A stretch of DNA of 64,000 nt. Source: Opitutia bacterium (GTDB taxonomy: Bacteria; Verrucomicrobiota; Verrucomicrobiia; Opitutales; Opitutaceae). Below the pieces are notes generated by a model, which did not search any database, was not told the DNA's origin, and saw only the letters and a program-made list of their open reading frames with translations. Numbering within the stretch: the first letter of the stretch is position 1; each line of letters opens with the position of its first letter. The translations under genes and the position numbers were made by a program. Location: the NCBI GenBank assembly GCA_947474365.1, contig CANJIU010000018.1, forward strand, positions 54,462 through 118,461. The letters run 5' to 3'. This document shows, piece after piece, positions 1-9,210 of this stretch.

Positions 1-1133
1 GTGCGGAAGAGATTGGCCGTGGCGTCGGCCGACAGTGGTTGCTTGAGCGTGGGGCCCTGCAGCCCAGCGGCGCATTCGGCGGCGAGGGCGACACCGAGCG
101 CGGCCTCAGGCGGCGTGAGGTGTTCGAAATCGATGGGCCGGGCGTTGGCGAGCATGCCGTACCACTTCTGCGGCGGTGACCGCCAGGCCTTGCCGGGGGC
201 GGCGCGCGTTTCGATCAGCAATCCGCCTTCCGGTCGGACGCGGGCGCGCAGCGCCGCGACGTCGGACGTCGCCGGATGGGAACGGGTGGGTGCGCTGGAA
301 TCGTCGGCCTGGGAGAGCGCCCGTTGCCACGCGCCGAGATCGTTCTGCACGAGGCGCTCCTCGATCGTCGCGCGGATCGCCGTGGTGTTGGTCAGCGGCC
401 GGAAGACCGTGGGAATTGGCCGGCCGCCCTCCTCGTAATCGTAGGCGATGTACTGCCAGAGCGCCCAGGGATCAGCGGGTGCGGTGGCATGATCCCACCA
501 ACCGGCGAATGCCGGCGCGTAGAGGGGCGCGCCCCGCGGCGGCGTGTGCTCAAAACCGTGTCGCAGCAGCGTGCCGGGATACAGCGAGCCGTGCGCCTGT
601 ACGAAGTCGCCGAAGAGCGCGGCGAGATTCTCAAGCTGGTTGGCTTCGGCCTCAGTGAGGGCGCGGCCAAGTTTCTTGGCGAGCACGGGCGTCCAATGTT
701 CCCGGAACGACACCTTGCCGGGTGGCGCCGCAAACGTCGGCACGGGCGGTGGCGCGGGCATCTCGGGCGCCGGCGGCGCTTCGGCCGCGGGATTCGCCGC
801 GGTCCTGGCCCGGGTGTCGACGTCGGCAATCCACGCCTGGCCGGCGGCGAAGACATGTTTGCACTCGTCCTTCAGGTCGCAACTGCAGCGCGAGCTCCAC
901 TTGCCGCGCGTAAGAAAGAGCGTGACGCCGTAAACCTCGTCGTCGTTGACCTTGGCCTCGACGTAGTGATCGGCGCCGGCCCAGACGCGCAGCACCTGTT
1001 GTTTCGCGACCAGCGCTTCCCCCTGCTCGCGCGAACGGCTGGGCAGGGCGTCCAGCCACGTGCGCAACGCGGCCAACGCCTCAGGCGTTTGGACGCTGCG
1101 CACGATGGGCGGACGGGCGCGGGCGGCGCACAT
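1..1133 (-). CDS. SWIM zinc-finger protein, N-terminal part (probable SNF2-family helicase), partial
   Basis: Reading the minus strand from an ATG at 1131-1133 gives an open frame of about 377 codons that runs off the window start, so the gene is incomplete. Residues 79-93 hold a SWIM zinc-finger pattern, C83-x-C85-x5-C91-x-H93, preceded by the typical W-S-S-R. SWIM domains bind DNA or proteins and in bacteria are commonly the N-terminal part of SNF2/DEAH helicases about 1000 residues or longer; the rest (a proline/alanine-rich linker near 110-130, then an alpha/beta region with many tryptophans) fits such an N-terminal extension. It starts 36 nt after the glycyl-tRNA synthetase stop on the same strand, so cotranscription is likely. 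The helicase assignment is inference because no helicase motif lies inside the window. All other frames here lack family features. Confidence 0.75.
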   Translation of the reverse strand, partial: MCAARARPPIVRSVQTPEALAALRTWLDALPSRSREQGEALVAKQQVLRVWAGADHYVEAKVNDDEVYGVTLFLTRGKWSSRCSCDLKDECKHVFAAGQAWIADVDTRARTAANPAAEAPPAPEMPAPPPVPTFAAPPGKVSFREHWTPVLAKKLGRALTEAEANQLENLAALFGDFVQAHGSLYPGTLLRHGFEHTPPRGAPLYAPAFAGWWDHATAPADPWALWQYIAYDYEEGGRPIPTVFRPLTNTTAIRATIEERLVQNDLGAWQRALSQADDSSAPTRSHPATSDVAALRARVRPEGGLLIETRAAPGKAWRSPPQKWYGMLANARPIDFEHLTPPEAALGVALAAECAAGLQGPTLKQPLSADATANLFR

Positions 1134-1169
1134 GGCGGATCGGGACTGACGCGGCGGGGCCGCCCAGTC

Positions 1170-2696
1170 TCAGTAAACTTTTTCCTCCAGAAGCGCGAAG
1201 AGCTCGGCTTCGGTGATGCGCCGCTGCGTCATGGAATCGCGTTCGCGCAACGTGAACGAGCCGTCCTTCTCGATCGTCTCGAAGTCGATCGTCACGCACC
1301 AGGGGGTGCCGATCTCGTCCTGCCGGCGATAGCGCCGGCCGATGGCGCCGGCCTCGTCGTAAAATACGGCGTAGCGGCGCTGAAGTTTCTTGTGGAGTTC
1401 GCGAGCGCGGCCGACCAGCGCCTCCTTGTTTTTCAGGAGCGGCAGCACGGCGACCTTCACCGGGGCGATGCGCGGCGAGAGCCGGAGCACGGTCCGCTTC
1501 TCGACGTTGCCCTTCTCGTCCTTGACCTCCTCCTCGGCGTAGCCCGCGCAGAGCACGGCGAGGAAGATGCGATCGACGCCGACGGCCGGCTCGATCACGT
1601 GCGGCACGAACTTCTTCTTCGACGCCTCGTCAAAGTAGTCCATCGGCTTCCCGCTGGCGGTCGCGTGTTGGTTGAGATCGTAATTGCCGCGCGCCGCGAT
1701 GCCCCAGAGCTCCTGCACGCCGAAAGGATAGCGGAACATGATGTCCGTCGTGCCCTTGGAGTAGAACGCGAGCTTGGCCTTTGGGTGGTCGTATTCGCTG
1801 AGGTGCGTCTCCGGCAGGCCGATCGAGAGCAGCCAGCCCTTGCACCATTCGATCCACTCGCGGTGCGCCTTGGCCCAGTCGGCGTCCTCCGAGATGAAAT
1901 ACTCCATTTCCATCTGCTCGAACTCGCGCGAGCGGAAGATGAAGTTGCGCGGCGTGATCTCGTTGCGGAAGGACTTGCCGATTTGCGCGATGCCGAAGGG
2001 CAGCTTCACCCGGCCGGTGTCGACGACGTTCTTGAAGTCGACGAACATGCCCTGCGCCGTCTCTGGCCGCAGATAGGCGACCGACGAGCCGTCGGTCATC
2101 GCGCCGACGTTCGTCTGGAACATCATGTTGAACGCGCGCGCCTCGGTGAGGCTGCCCGGCTCACCCGTGGCAGGCGAGGGGATCAACGGGATTTCCTCAG
2201 GCGTGGCTTCGGTGAAGTCCTTCACGACGACCGGTGTGAGCGCACCCTGGATCGCCCTCTTGCGCTTGAAGGTTTCCGCCGCGGCCTGGAGATCCTCGGC
2301 GGTCTTTTCGTTTTCGAGGGCGCTGACGTACCCGACCGTCTTGCCGTCCACGATCACGGCCGCGAAAAACAACTGGTCCGCCCGGAATCGCTGCTTGCTC
2401 ACCTTGCAGTCGACGAGCGGGTCGGTGAAGCCGGCCACGTGGCCCGACGCCTCCCAGACTTTGGGATGCATGATGATCGAGGTCTCAATGCCGACGACAT
2501 CGTCGCGGCGGCGGACCATGTCGTCCCACCAGCAGTCGCGGATGTTCTTCTTCAGCTCGGCACCGAACGGGCCGTAGTCGAAGAAACCGTTGAATCCCCC
2601 GTAGATCTCCGATGACTGGAAAATGAAGCCGCGGCGCTTCGCGAGCGCGACAATGGCATCCATGGTGACGGTGGGTGCGGTGGATTCTGCGGACAT
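1170..2696 (-). CDS. glyS: Glycyl-tRNA synthetase, single-chain class II type
   Basis: Charges tRNA(Gly) with glycine in the cytoplasm. About 508 residues, the homodimeric alpha2 architecture rather than the split GlyQ/GlyS form. The N-terminus has the family opening '[23 protein letters not shown]' near residues 20-45. Class II motif 2 ('[23 protein letters not shown]') lies near residues 241-263 and motif 3 ('[14 protein letters not shown]') near 367-380. The C-terminal 100 residues form the anticodon-binding domain ('[11 protein letters not shown]', then '[12 protein letters not shown]'). I start at the ATG at 2694-2696 (MSAEST); an in-frame upstream ATG at 2760-2762 adds 22 residues of poor composition. 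An ATG 11 codons downstream (MDAIVALAK) is another option. The downstream SWIM protein probably shares the transcript. Confidence 0.95.
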   Translation of the reverse strand: MSAESTAPTVTMDAIVALAKRRGFIFQSSEIYGGFNGFFDYGPFGAELKKNIRDCWWDDMVRRRDDVVGIETSIIMHPKVWEASGHVAGFTDPLVDCKVSKQRFRADQLFFAAVIVDGKTVGYVSALENEKTAEDLQAAAETFKRKRAIQGALTPVVVKDFTEATPEEIPLIPSPATGEPGSLTEARAFNMMFQTNVGAMTDGSSVAYLRPETAQGMFVDFKNVVDTGRVKLPFGIAQIGKSFRNEITPRNFIFRSREFEQMEMEYFISEDADWAKAHREWIEWCKGWLLSIGLPETHLSEYDHPKAKLAFYSKGTTDIMFRYPFGVQELWGIAARGNYDLNQHATASGKPMDYFDEASKKKFVPHVIEPAVGVDRIFLAVLCAGYAEEEVKDEKGNVEKRTVLRLSPRIAPVKVAVLPLLKNKEALVGRARELHKKLQRRYAVFYDEAGAIGRRYRRQDEIGTPWCVTIDFETIEKDGSFTLRERDSMTQRRITEAELFALLEEKVY

Positions 2697-2853
2697 AAGA
2701 AGTGAGAGATAACAGCGCGAGTCGCGCGCGGTCAAGGCTCGTGGCCGGTCCATTATTTTCAAAGTTGCACAATCGGGCTGACGGAACCTGTTATGCTGCG
2801 TCTAGTCACACGCCGCTCCGCCAGCACCGCTTCGCATCCTTTTCCTGATTGAA

Positions 2854-4500
2854 ATGAAATCCTCCCGCTCGTTCCGCGCCTTGTTGCCCCTGCTGTCCTT
2901 TGTCCTGGCCTTTGCCGGCACCGCCGGCCTCACGCTGTTCGGGGCCGACAGCAAGGCGGACCGCAAGGCTAACCGCAAAGGCTCCGTTCCCGCGGAGAAG
3001 AAGGCGGCCGCCCCGGCCGGCGCCGCCTCGGACGAAAAACGCTCGCCGCTCACGATCAGCATCGATTCGAAGCCGATCAACCGCGACGCCGCTGACCGAG
3101 TGAGCTACGCGCCGATGATCAAGCGGACTGCGTCGAGCGTCGTGTACGTTTACTCGTCGAAGACGGTGCGCGCCCCGGATCTCTCACCGTTTTTCAACGA
3201 CCCGCGCTTCCGCCGCTTTTTTGAACAGCAGGGCAACGGCGATGACGATGAGACGCCGGGCAACGGCAGCCGGGGCAACAACCGTAACCGCGGAGGCAAA
3301 AGCAATCCCCGCAGCACTCCGTCTCCTCGCGGCCGCGCCCCCGATCAGACCCAGCAGGGCCTCGGCTCCGGCGTCATCATCACCGCCGACGGTTATGTGA
3401 TCACGAACAACCATGTCGTCGAGGATGCCGATGACGTGAAGGTCTCCATCGGCGAATCCAACAAACGTTACGAAGCGAAGGTCATCGGCCGCGATCCCGG
3501 CTCAGACATCGCGGTGCTGAAAATCGAGGCCACCGGACTCTCGCCCGCGTCGTTCGGCGACAGCGACCAGGTGCTGGTCGGCGATGTCGTGCTCGCGATC
3601 GGCAATCCCTTTGGCGTGGGCCAGTCGGTGAGCCGGGGCATCGTGAGCGCGCTCAGCCGCGGCATGGGCATGGGCGTGTTTGAGGACTTCATCCAGACCG
3701 ACGCCGCGATCAACCCCGGCAACTCCGGCGGCGCCCTCCTCGACACCGACGGCCGCGTCATCGGGATCAACAGCGCCATTCTCAGTCGGAGCGGCGGCTT
3801 CGCCGGCGTCGGCTTTGCGATTCCGATCAACCTCGTGCGTTCCGTCGCCGAGCAGATCGTCAACACCGGCCGCGTAGAGCGTGGGTTCCTCGGCGTCCGC
3901 CCGCAGGAACTCACCGAGGAGCTGACCGCGCAGTTCGGCACTGAGAAAGGAGCCCTCCTCAGCGAGGTCACCGAGGGCAGTCCGGCCGACAAGTCCGGTC
4001 TCAAGTCCGGCGATGTGATCACCAAGATCAACGGCACCGAAATCCGCGACGCCCGCCATCTTCTGCTTACGATCAGCCAGATCGCGCCCGGCACCGAGGT
4101 GAAAATCGTATATCTCCGCGATGGCGCATCCCGCGATGTCACGGCGAAACTGGCGCGCCGCGACGAGGATGCGCTGGCCCGCGACGACGGCGGCAAGGGA
4201 AAGAAGGACGACGGTGTGCTCAACGGCGTGGGTGTAGGTGAAATCACACCGGAAATTCGCAGCCAGATGCAGATTCCGGCCCGCGTGAAAGGCGCCTTGA
4301 TCACGAGCGTCGAGGCCGACAGCCCCGCCGCCAAGCAGGGCCTGCGCGAGGGCGACATCATCTTGGAACTCGACCGCAAACCCGTGACGGACGCCGAGGA
4401 GGCCGTGAAGTTGAGCGAGCAGATCAAGGGGCCCAAGGTTCTCGTCCTCGTCTGGCGCGAAGGCCAGCGCCGCTACCTCGCGATCGACGAGTCGAAATAG
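2854..4500 (+). CDS. Do/HtrA-family periplasmic serine protease with two PDZ domains
   Basis: Periplasmic quality-control protease/chaperone, 548 residues. An N-terminal hydrophobic stretch (residues 8-30) is a signal peptide or anchor. The trypsin-like domain shows the catalytic triad His187 (in 'TNNHVVEDAD'), Asp218 ('DPGSDIAVLK') and Ser291 ('NPGNSGGALL'). Two PDZ domains follow, about 345-440 and 455-545, each with a carboxylate-binding style loop ('RGFLGVRPQEL'; 'NGVGVGEITPE') and 'SPADKSGLKSGDVI' / 'SPAAKQGLREGDII' signatures. A low-complexity Gly/Asn/Arg-rich segment (about 128-165) sits where the LA loop of DegP-type proteases would be. The gene is divergent from glyS, with 157 nt between them, and is followed 16 nt later by an SGNH hydrolase gene. 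Confidence 0.93.
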   Translation: MKSSRSFRALLPLLSFVLAFAGTAGLTLFGADSKADRKANRKGSVPAEKKAAAPAGAASDEKRSPLTISIDSKPINRDAADRVSYAPMIKRTASSVVYVYSSKTVRAPDLSPFFNDPRFRRFFEQQGNGDDDETPGNGSRGNNRNRGGKSNPRSTPSPRGRAPDQTQQGLGSGVIITADGYVITNNHVVEDADDVKVSIGESNKRYEAKVIGRDPGSDIAVLKIEATGLSPASFGDSDQVLVGDVVLAIGNPFGVGQSVSRGIVSALSRGMGMGVFEDFIQTDAAINPGNSGGALLDTDGRVIGINSAILSRSGGFAGVGFAIPINLVRSVAEQIVNTGRVERGFLGVRPQELTEELTAQFGTEKGALLSEVTEGSPADKSGLKSGDVITKINGTEIRDARHLLLTISQIAPGTEVKIVYLRDGASRDVTAKLARRDEDALARDDGGKGKKDDGVLNGVGVGEITPEIRSQMQIPARVKGALITSVEADSPAAKQGLREGDIILELDRKPVTDAEEAVKLSEQIKGPKVLVLVWREGQRRYLAIDESK

Positions 4501-4516
4501 CCAGACTACGCCACAC

Positions 4517-5260
4517 GTGAATCCCACTCCGTTGACTGCTCCGGCCGCGAAAAAAATCCGCCTCGCTGTACTCGTGCTCGCGGCGGGCCTTGTCACCGCT
4601 CTTCCCGCCGCCGAACCTGCGTCAAAGAAGGACAAGGGTGGCAAGGCGGCCAAGGCCGGGCAGGGCCCGACGCGTTGGGAGGAAACGATCCGGAAATTTG
4701 AGGCGACCGACGCCGCGACGCCGCCGCCCAAAGGCGCGGTCCTCCTGGTGGGTGGATCGAATGCGCGGCGCTGGACCGACGTCGGCGATTATTTTTCGCG
4801 GCACCCGGTGATCAACCGGGGCTTCGGCGGCGCGCACCTGACCGACGTACTCCATTTCGCGGATCGCATCGTGCTCCCGTATGCGCCGAAGACGATTTTG
4901 CTCAACGCGGGCGGCAACGATCTCGCCTCCGGCAAATCGCCCGAACAGATCCGCGACGCCGCGCGCGCCTTCATCACGAAGGTCCACGCCACGCTGCCCG
5001 ACACGCGTGTTTACTGTCTTGCGCTGCCGCCGGTGCTGCGGGCCGCCAGCGCACCGGAAAGTCTCGCTGCGATCAAGAAGATGAACGGCCTGATTGCCGA
5101 GGTCGCCCGTTCGGAAAAGAACGCGGAGTTCGTCGATTTGTTCGCCGCGTTTCTCGATGCGGAAGGAAAGTCGCGGCCGGAGCTCTTCGTCGAGGACGGC
5201 ACCCATTTCAGCCCGAAGGGCTATGCGATCGTGGCGGGTCTGCTGCGCGGGAAACTCTGA
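4517..5260 (+). CDS. SGNH/GDSL-type esterase or lipase, exported
   Basis: A 247-residue protein beginning at a GTG 16 nt after the HtrA stop. A hydrophobic segment at residues 14-31 followed by 'LPAAEPA' indicates export. The SGNH blocks are recognisable: block I with the nucleophile Ser in 'LVGGSNARRW' (the usual GDS is GGS here), block II Gly in 'NRGFGGAHLTD', block III 'NAGGNDLASG', and block V 'VEDGTHFSPKGYAIV' carrying the Asp and His of the triad. Members hydrolyse acyl or acetyl esters, often on polysaccharides; the substrate cannot be read from the sequence. The region just after the signal is Lys-rich. Likely in the same transcript as the protease upstream. Confidence 0.88.
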   Translation: MNPTPLTAPAAKKIRLAVLVLAAGLVTALPAAEPASKKDKGGKAAKAGQGPTRWEETIRKFEATDAATPPPKGAVLLVGGSNARRWTDVGDYFSRHPVINRGFGGAHLTDVLHFADRIVLPYAPKTILLNAGGNDLASGKSPEQIRDAARAFITKVHATLPDTRVYCLALPPVLRAASAPESLAAIKKMNGLIAEVARSEKNAEFVDLFAAFLDAEGKSRPELFVEDGTHFSPKGYAIVAGLLRGKL

Positions 5261-5323
5261 GTGCGGATTTAGGAAGGATCGGATTTGCGCAACTGACGCC
5301 GCCAGCGTCGCGTCTATCCGTCC

Positions 5324-7267
5324 GTGAGTGACGCCGACTCCACTTCTGCTTCCAACCCCGGGCCCCCGCGGCCGCGCCGGGCGAACCTTGTGTTGATCGG
5401 TGCAGTGGCGCTCGCGTTGGTCCACTTTGTCTGGGTGACCGCGCATCTTGCGCCCGCGATCATGAGTCCGGATGCCAACGGCTACGTCGTGCAGGCACGA
5501 TTGATCGCGGAGGCGGGACGCACCTCGTTTTCCACGGCGTCGCCGGTGCAGTACGTCGGCATGCACTGGCTTGAGACCAACGGCGGCGTGTTTCACAGCC
5601 GTTATCCGGCGGGGCTGCCCGTGATTTTCGCCGCGGTGTGGAAGCTCGGCGGCCTGAAGGCGGCGCTCTTTGTCAACCCGCTGCTCGCGAGCGCGACGGT
5701 GCTGCTGGTGTTCTTTCTCGCGCGGCGGCTGATGCGCGACTCCCACGCGCTGCTCGCGGCGGCGTTTGTGGCGGTGGTGCCCGTGACCAATCAACACGCG
5801 CTCGATGCCGACGCACACGTGGCGTCCGCCTGCTTTCTCGTGGGGGGCGTGCTGGCGCTGCTGCACTTTGGCGACACGCGTTCGTCGCGAAGCGGTTTCC
5901 TGGCGGGTGTCCTGCTCGGTGCGGTGCCGACGATTCGTTATCCCGAGGCGATCGTGGGCCTCGCGGTCGGCGCCTGGCTGCTCTGGCGCGTGCGTCCGGT
6001 ACTGCGGGTCTGGCCCGCGGTCGTGGGGGCCGCGCTGCCGCTGGGCGCCCTGTTCCTCCACAACGCCGGCGCGTACGGGGCGTTTTGGAGAACCGGATAC
6101 GCGCTGACGAACGAACAGACCGGCTTCGGTGTCGGCTACTTCTCGTCCCACGCGCTGCCCTACCTGCAGGCCCTCGGTGGGCAGGGGATCGCACTCGTCT
6201 TCGCCTTCGGGGTGGCGGGGCTCGCGGCGCTGGCGACCGACGCTCAGCGCCGGAGCGAAGGCGTGCTTTTCGCCGGCATCGTGGTGCCGCTCGTGCTGCT
6301 CTACATGGCGTACTATTTCGGCGGCGGCGGCGGTGGCGGAGCGGGCGGTGGGGCGGCGGTGGGCAACCTGCGGTTTCTCGTACCGACATTTCCCTTTTTC
6401 ACCGTGGCGGGAGTGTGGCTTTTGGCGCGGCTGGCCGATCATCTGGGCAACGCCGGCCGCGCAGCGATGGTGGCAGTGGCGGCGTTGCAATTGCTGCTCG
6501 GGATCGTCGGCTCCGCCCAGATGCTCTCCGGAGCGAAAGCTTCTCTCGGGGCCGCGGCCCGGGCGCGGATCGTCGCGGAAAAAGACATTCCCGCCGGCAG
6601 CGTCGTGATTGTGGATCGGCAGCTCGCGGAGAGCTTCGACGCGGCAGGACGATGGAAACTCGTGGAAGAAAATCTGGTCGCCGGCATGGGCATCGGTCCG
6701 GGCGGCGGCATGGGTCCGGGCGGCCCCGGTGGATTGGGTGGCCCGGGTGGCGGGCGCGGAGGATTTTTCCCCGGATCCGGTGGTCCGGATGGCGGTGACC
6801 CGGGCGCGGCCTTCGAGGACAATCCGAGTCCGATGCAGCGGGGAAAAAATCGCGCGCAACAGGAACGCTACGCCGGCCTGCGCCCTGACCAGCGTCGAAA
6901 ACAAGTCTGGGCTGACATCGCCGCCTGGGCCGGTGACAAGCCCGTGTTCTGGTTCGCGCGCTCCCTCGACGCGGTCGACAACGCGCTGCCGCTGGGCGCC
7001 GATTTTCGCACCGTCGCGGAAGTCGACGCTCCGTCGATGATCGGTCCGGGTGGCGGCCCTCCCGGTGGTGCTCCGATGGGAATGATGCCCGGTATGCCGG
7101 GACGGGGCAGTATGCCCGGTCGCGGATTCATGCCGGGCGGCGGAAACGCGAAAGGCGGTCCCGGATTTGCCGGCGGACCGGGGATGGCCGGCGGTCGGCG
7201 GGGCGGTGGCGCGGCAACCACGCCGGCGCGCCTGCGAATTTTGCGGCTCGACCTGCCGAAGCCGTAG
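5324..7267 (+). CDS. GT39/ArnT-like polytopic glycosyltransferase with glycine-rich C-terminal segments
   Basis: 647 residues from a GTG start. About ten hydrophobic helices in the first 410 residues and a luminal first loop ('SPDANGYVVQARLIAE') resemble the dolichyl/undecaprenyl-phosphate sugar transferases (GT39, GT83). 'IRYPEAIVGL' and 'NLRFLVPTFPFF' are typical of the family. A run of glycines interrupts the membrane region near residues 330-342. After the last helix the soluble tail contains two long Gly/Pro/Met-rich stretches, about 454-490 and 574-630, with repeats such as 'GGPGG' and 'MPGRG'. Such inserts are not part of the normal family and are of unknown use. The acceptor is unknown. 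The gene is convergent with the GH5-like gene, only 10 nt away. Confidence 0.75.
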   Translation: MSDADSTSASNPGPPRPRRANLVLIGAVALALVHFVWVTAHLAPAIMSPDANGYVVQARLIAEAGRTSFSTASPVQYVGMHWLETNGGVFHSRYPAGLPVIFAAVWKLGGLKAALFVNPLLASATVLLVFFLARRLMRDSHALLAAAFVAVVPVTNQHALDADAHVASACFLVGGVLALLHFGDTRSSRSGFLAGVLLGAVPTIRYPEAIVGLAVGAWLLWRVRPVLRVWPAVVGAALPLGALFLHNAGAYGAFWRTGYALTNEQTGFGVGYFSSHALPYLQALGGQGIALVFAFGVAGLAALATDAQRRSEGVLFAGIVVPLVLLYMAYYFGGGGGGGAGGGAAVGNLRFLVPTFPFFTVAGVWLLARLADHLGNAGRAAMVAVAALQLLLGIVGSAQMLSGAKASLGAAARARIVAEKDIPAGSVVIVDRQLAESFDAAGRWKLVEENLVAGMGIGPGGGMGPGGPGGLGGPGGGRGGFFPGSGGPDGGDPGAAFEDNPSPMQRGKNRAQQERYAGLRPDQRRKQVWADIAAWAGDKPVFWFARSLDAVDNALPLGADFRTVAEVDAPSMIGPGGGPPGGAPMGMMPGMPGRGSMPGRGFMPGGGNAKGGPGFAGGPGMAGGRRGGGAATTPARLRILRLDLPKP

Positions 7268-7277
7268 CTGCCGCAGA

Positions 7278-8372
7278 CTATTTCAGCCCGCCGGTGATTT
7301 CCTTCAGCTTTGCGAAGAACGCCTTCTTGCGCGCGGAGTTGATGCCCCAGTTGACGGGCACGCTCTGGTAGCCGTCGACGAAGCCTTCGTCCTTCATCCG
7401 GAAGTCGAAGTAACCCCACGACGCGCCCGCACGCACGGCGGCGACGAAATTATTCGTGGGCTGGTCGAAGTCGAAGTGGTCGTCCTCGTTAAACACGATC
7501 GGCATGGGGCGCCACGACGGCAGTGCGCGCGTCTGCTGCACCATCTCGGTGATGCGGGCCGGGTCTTTCACGCCGTTGCCGTGCACCAGAATGAAGTCGG
7601 AGGCCTTCACCACATTTTCCTCGGGTACCTTGTTGCCGCCGTAGCTGGTGCCGACGAGCAGGCGGTGGCCGTCCTTTGCCTTGCGCTCGCGAACGCGGGT
7701 GATGAGTTCGTGGACGCGATCTGGTTTCAGAATCGCGTGGTCGTAACGGACGTTGGTCTCGTTGTTGACCTCGATGACCACATGGCGGTCGCCGCGTTGG
7801 AAGAGCCAGTCGACCGTCGCGTCCACGGCGCGGATTACGGCGGCCTCGTCCCGGATGCGTTCATCCTGCCCAAAATAGAAAATGCCGAGGATGACGACCA
7901 TGCCGAGTTCGTTGGCGCGATCGATGATACGCCCGGTGCGGGCGAGATAGTCGGGACGCAGCGAGCCGTCGGCGTTGATCGCCGAGTTGTGCCAGGGCTG
8001 CTTCGCGGAGTAGCCCTCGGGGCTGCCGCCCTGCAGGTTGAGCGTGAAGGCGTTCAGCCCGTGGCGGTGCCACTCGGGCATCGCCGCGATGAATTCGCGG
8101 GTATTGCGGTCGGGGTCCCATTTGGCGCCGTCGGGAAACGTCCAGCGTGCCCGCGTCTCCGGATTCAGGTCATCGAAATTGCCCTGCACCATCCGCGAAT
8201 TCATCAATCGCCCCTCGATTGAGACGCCGCTCCAAGAGCGGCCCGCATAGGTGGGCTGACCGTTGATCAGGAATTTTTCTCCGGTGATTGAGACGACGGT
8301 GCGGGGTGCGGGGGCGGCGAAAACCGCGGAGGTGGCGAAGATCAGGGCGGCAAAAACAAGGGGTGGGCGCAT
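7278..8372 (-). CDS. Exported GH5-like TIM-barrel glycoside hydrolase
   Basis: 364 residues starting at the ATG at 8370-8372, which begins a clear signal peptide (MRPPLVFAALIFATSAVFA, cleavage after AFA or AAP). The frame stays open further upstream but that part overlaps the aldolase gene. The mature protein reads as a beta/alpha-barrel: 'HRHGLNAFTLNLQGG' (strand 1-2), 'RIIDRANELGMVVILGIFYFGQ', an 'IEVNNETN' segment that matches the Asn-Glu acid/base position of clan GH-A, and 'PIVFNEDDH' as the probable nucleophile strand. Substrate unknown. It lies 64 nt after the aldolase gene but a strong hairpin separates them, so it may be weakly coupled to the operon upstream. Confidence 0.75.
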   Translation of the reverse strand: MRPPLVFAALIFATSAVFAAPAPRTVVSITGEKFLINGQPTYAGRSWSGVSIEGRLMNSRMVQGNFDDLNPETRARWTFPDGAKWDPDRNTREFIAAMPEWHRHGLNAFTLNLQGGSPEGYSAKQPWHNSAINADGSLRPDYLARTGRIIDRANELGMVVILGIFYFGQDERIRDEAAVIRAVDATVDWLFQRGDRHVVIEVNNETNVRYDHAILKPDRVHELITRVRERKAKDGHRLLVGTSYGGNKVPEENVVKASDFILVHGNGVKDPARITEMVQQTRALPSWRPMPIVFNEDDHFDFDQPTNNFVAAVRAGASWGYFDFRMKDEGFVDGYQSVPVNWGINSARKKAFFAKLKEITGGLK

Positions 8373-8409
8373 GCCTCTCAGTAGGGCCGGTCGCGACCTC
8401 CTGTAAACA

Positions 8410-8435
8410 AGGTTTGCCGGCTGACCGGCAAACCT
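8410..8435 (-). terminator. Perfect 11-bp hairpin, likely terminator or attenuator
   Basis: Arms AGGTTTGCCGG (8410-8420) and CCGGCAAACCT (8425-8435) pair perfectly around a 4-nt loop. Read on the minus strand it begins 1 nt after the aldolase stop codon and is followed by TTGTTTAC, a short T-rich run. It probably ends or reduces transcription of the receptor-to-aldolase operon before the GH5-like gene. The T run is weak, so an RNA-stabilising role is possible. Confidence 0.65.
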
Positions 8436-8436
8436 A

Positions 8437-9210
8437 TCACGCGCGCGCCGCGGTGGCGGGATCCGCCTCCCGCACGGTGGCCAGAAGGTTCCGGTAACGT
8501 TCGCGCAGGATCGCCACGTCGGAGTCGATCGCCACATGCGAGAAGCCGAGCGCGCGCAGGCGGGGAAGCTCGCCGAGGTTGCGCACGAGGATGCCCGCAT
8601 GCTTGCCCGCGGCCCCGGCGGCCGCCACCACGTGGGCGAGGCAATCGTCGTAGGTCGGAGCGTGACCGTTGCTGTGCGTGGAAAGATCGAGGGCCAGATC
8701 GGCCGGGCCCACAAACAGCACATCGACGCCGTCCACCGCCGCGATCGCACCGACCTGTTCGACCCCGGCCAACGATTCGATCTGGGCGAAGAACAGCGGA
8801 GCCGCCACCTCGGACGGCGGACGCAGGCCGTAGTCGAAGGCTCGGGCCGAGCGCGACAGGCCGCGTCGGCCGCGCGGCGGATAATGCATCGCCTGGAGGC
8901 AGGAGCGCGCCTGGGCGGCGGACTCGATGTGCGGTGCCATGATGCCGGCCGCGCCCCAGTCGAGCGCGCGCAGGATCAAATCCGGATGCGGGGCGCCGAC
9001 CCGCACGATCGGCTGGGCCGCCGTGCCGTGGATCGCCTGTAAATTGGCGAAGAGTCCGGCGTCCGACTGGTTGCCGTGCTCAAGGTCGAACAGCAGCCAG
9101 TCGAAACCCGACAGGGCGGCGAGTTCCGCCACGACCGGCGAACCGATCGAGAGCCAGGTGCCGATGAAGGCTTCTCCGGTGGGCGTGCGCGCTGGATTTT
9201 CGGAAGTCAT
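8437..9210 (-). CDS. HpcH/HpaI-family class II aldolase (2-keto-3-deoxy acid aldolase type)
   Basis: 257 residues, the usual length. Family members cleave 2-keto-3-deoxy sugar acids or 4-hydroxy-2-oxo acids to pyruvate plus an aldehyde with a divalent metal. Visible motifs: 'FDWLLFDLEHG' (substrate/metal region), 'PIVRVGAPHPDLILRALDWGAAGIMAPHIES', the metal-binding 'FFAQIESLAGVEQV' Glu, and 'VDVLFVGPADLALDL' whose Asp is the second metal ligand. The closest functional types are RhmA (2-keto-3-deoxy-L-rhamnonate) and GarL; the choice between them is not possible here. Its ATG overlaps the stop of the upstream kinase-like gene by ATGA, indicating coupled translation. It would supply the terminal step of sugar-acid breakdown for this operon. 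Confidence 0.87.
   Translation of the reverse strand: MTSENPARTPTGEAFIGTWLSIGSPVVAELAALSGFDWLLFDLEHGNQSDAGLFANLQAIHGTAAQPIVRVGAPHPDLILRALDWGAAGIMAPHIESAAQARSCLQAMHYPPRGRRGLSRSARAFDYGLRPPSEVAAPLFFAQIESLAGVEQVGAIAAVDGVDVLFVGPADLALDLSTHSNGHAPTYDDCLAHVVAAAGAAGKHAGILVRNLGELPRLRALGFSHVAIDSDVAILRERYRNLLATVREADPATAARA

Noticed and set aside
276..2615. 779-codon plus-strand open frame
   Set aside because: It is antisense to the SWIM gene and glycyl-tRNA synthetase, both with strong family motifs. The translation is Arg/Gly/Ala-rich with no motif, a GC-rich shadow.
4622..6904. 760-codon minus-strand open frame
   Set aside because: Antisense to the SGNH hydrolase and GT39-like genes; very rich in Arg, His and Gln and without domain signatures.
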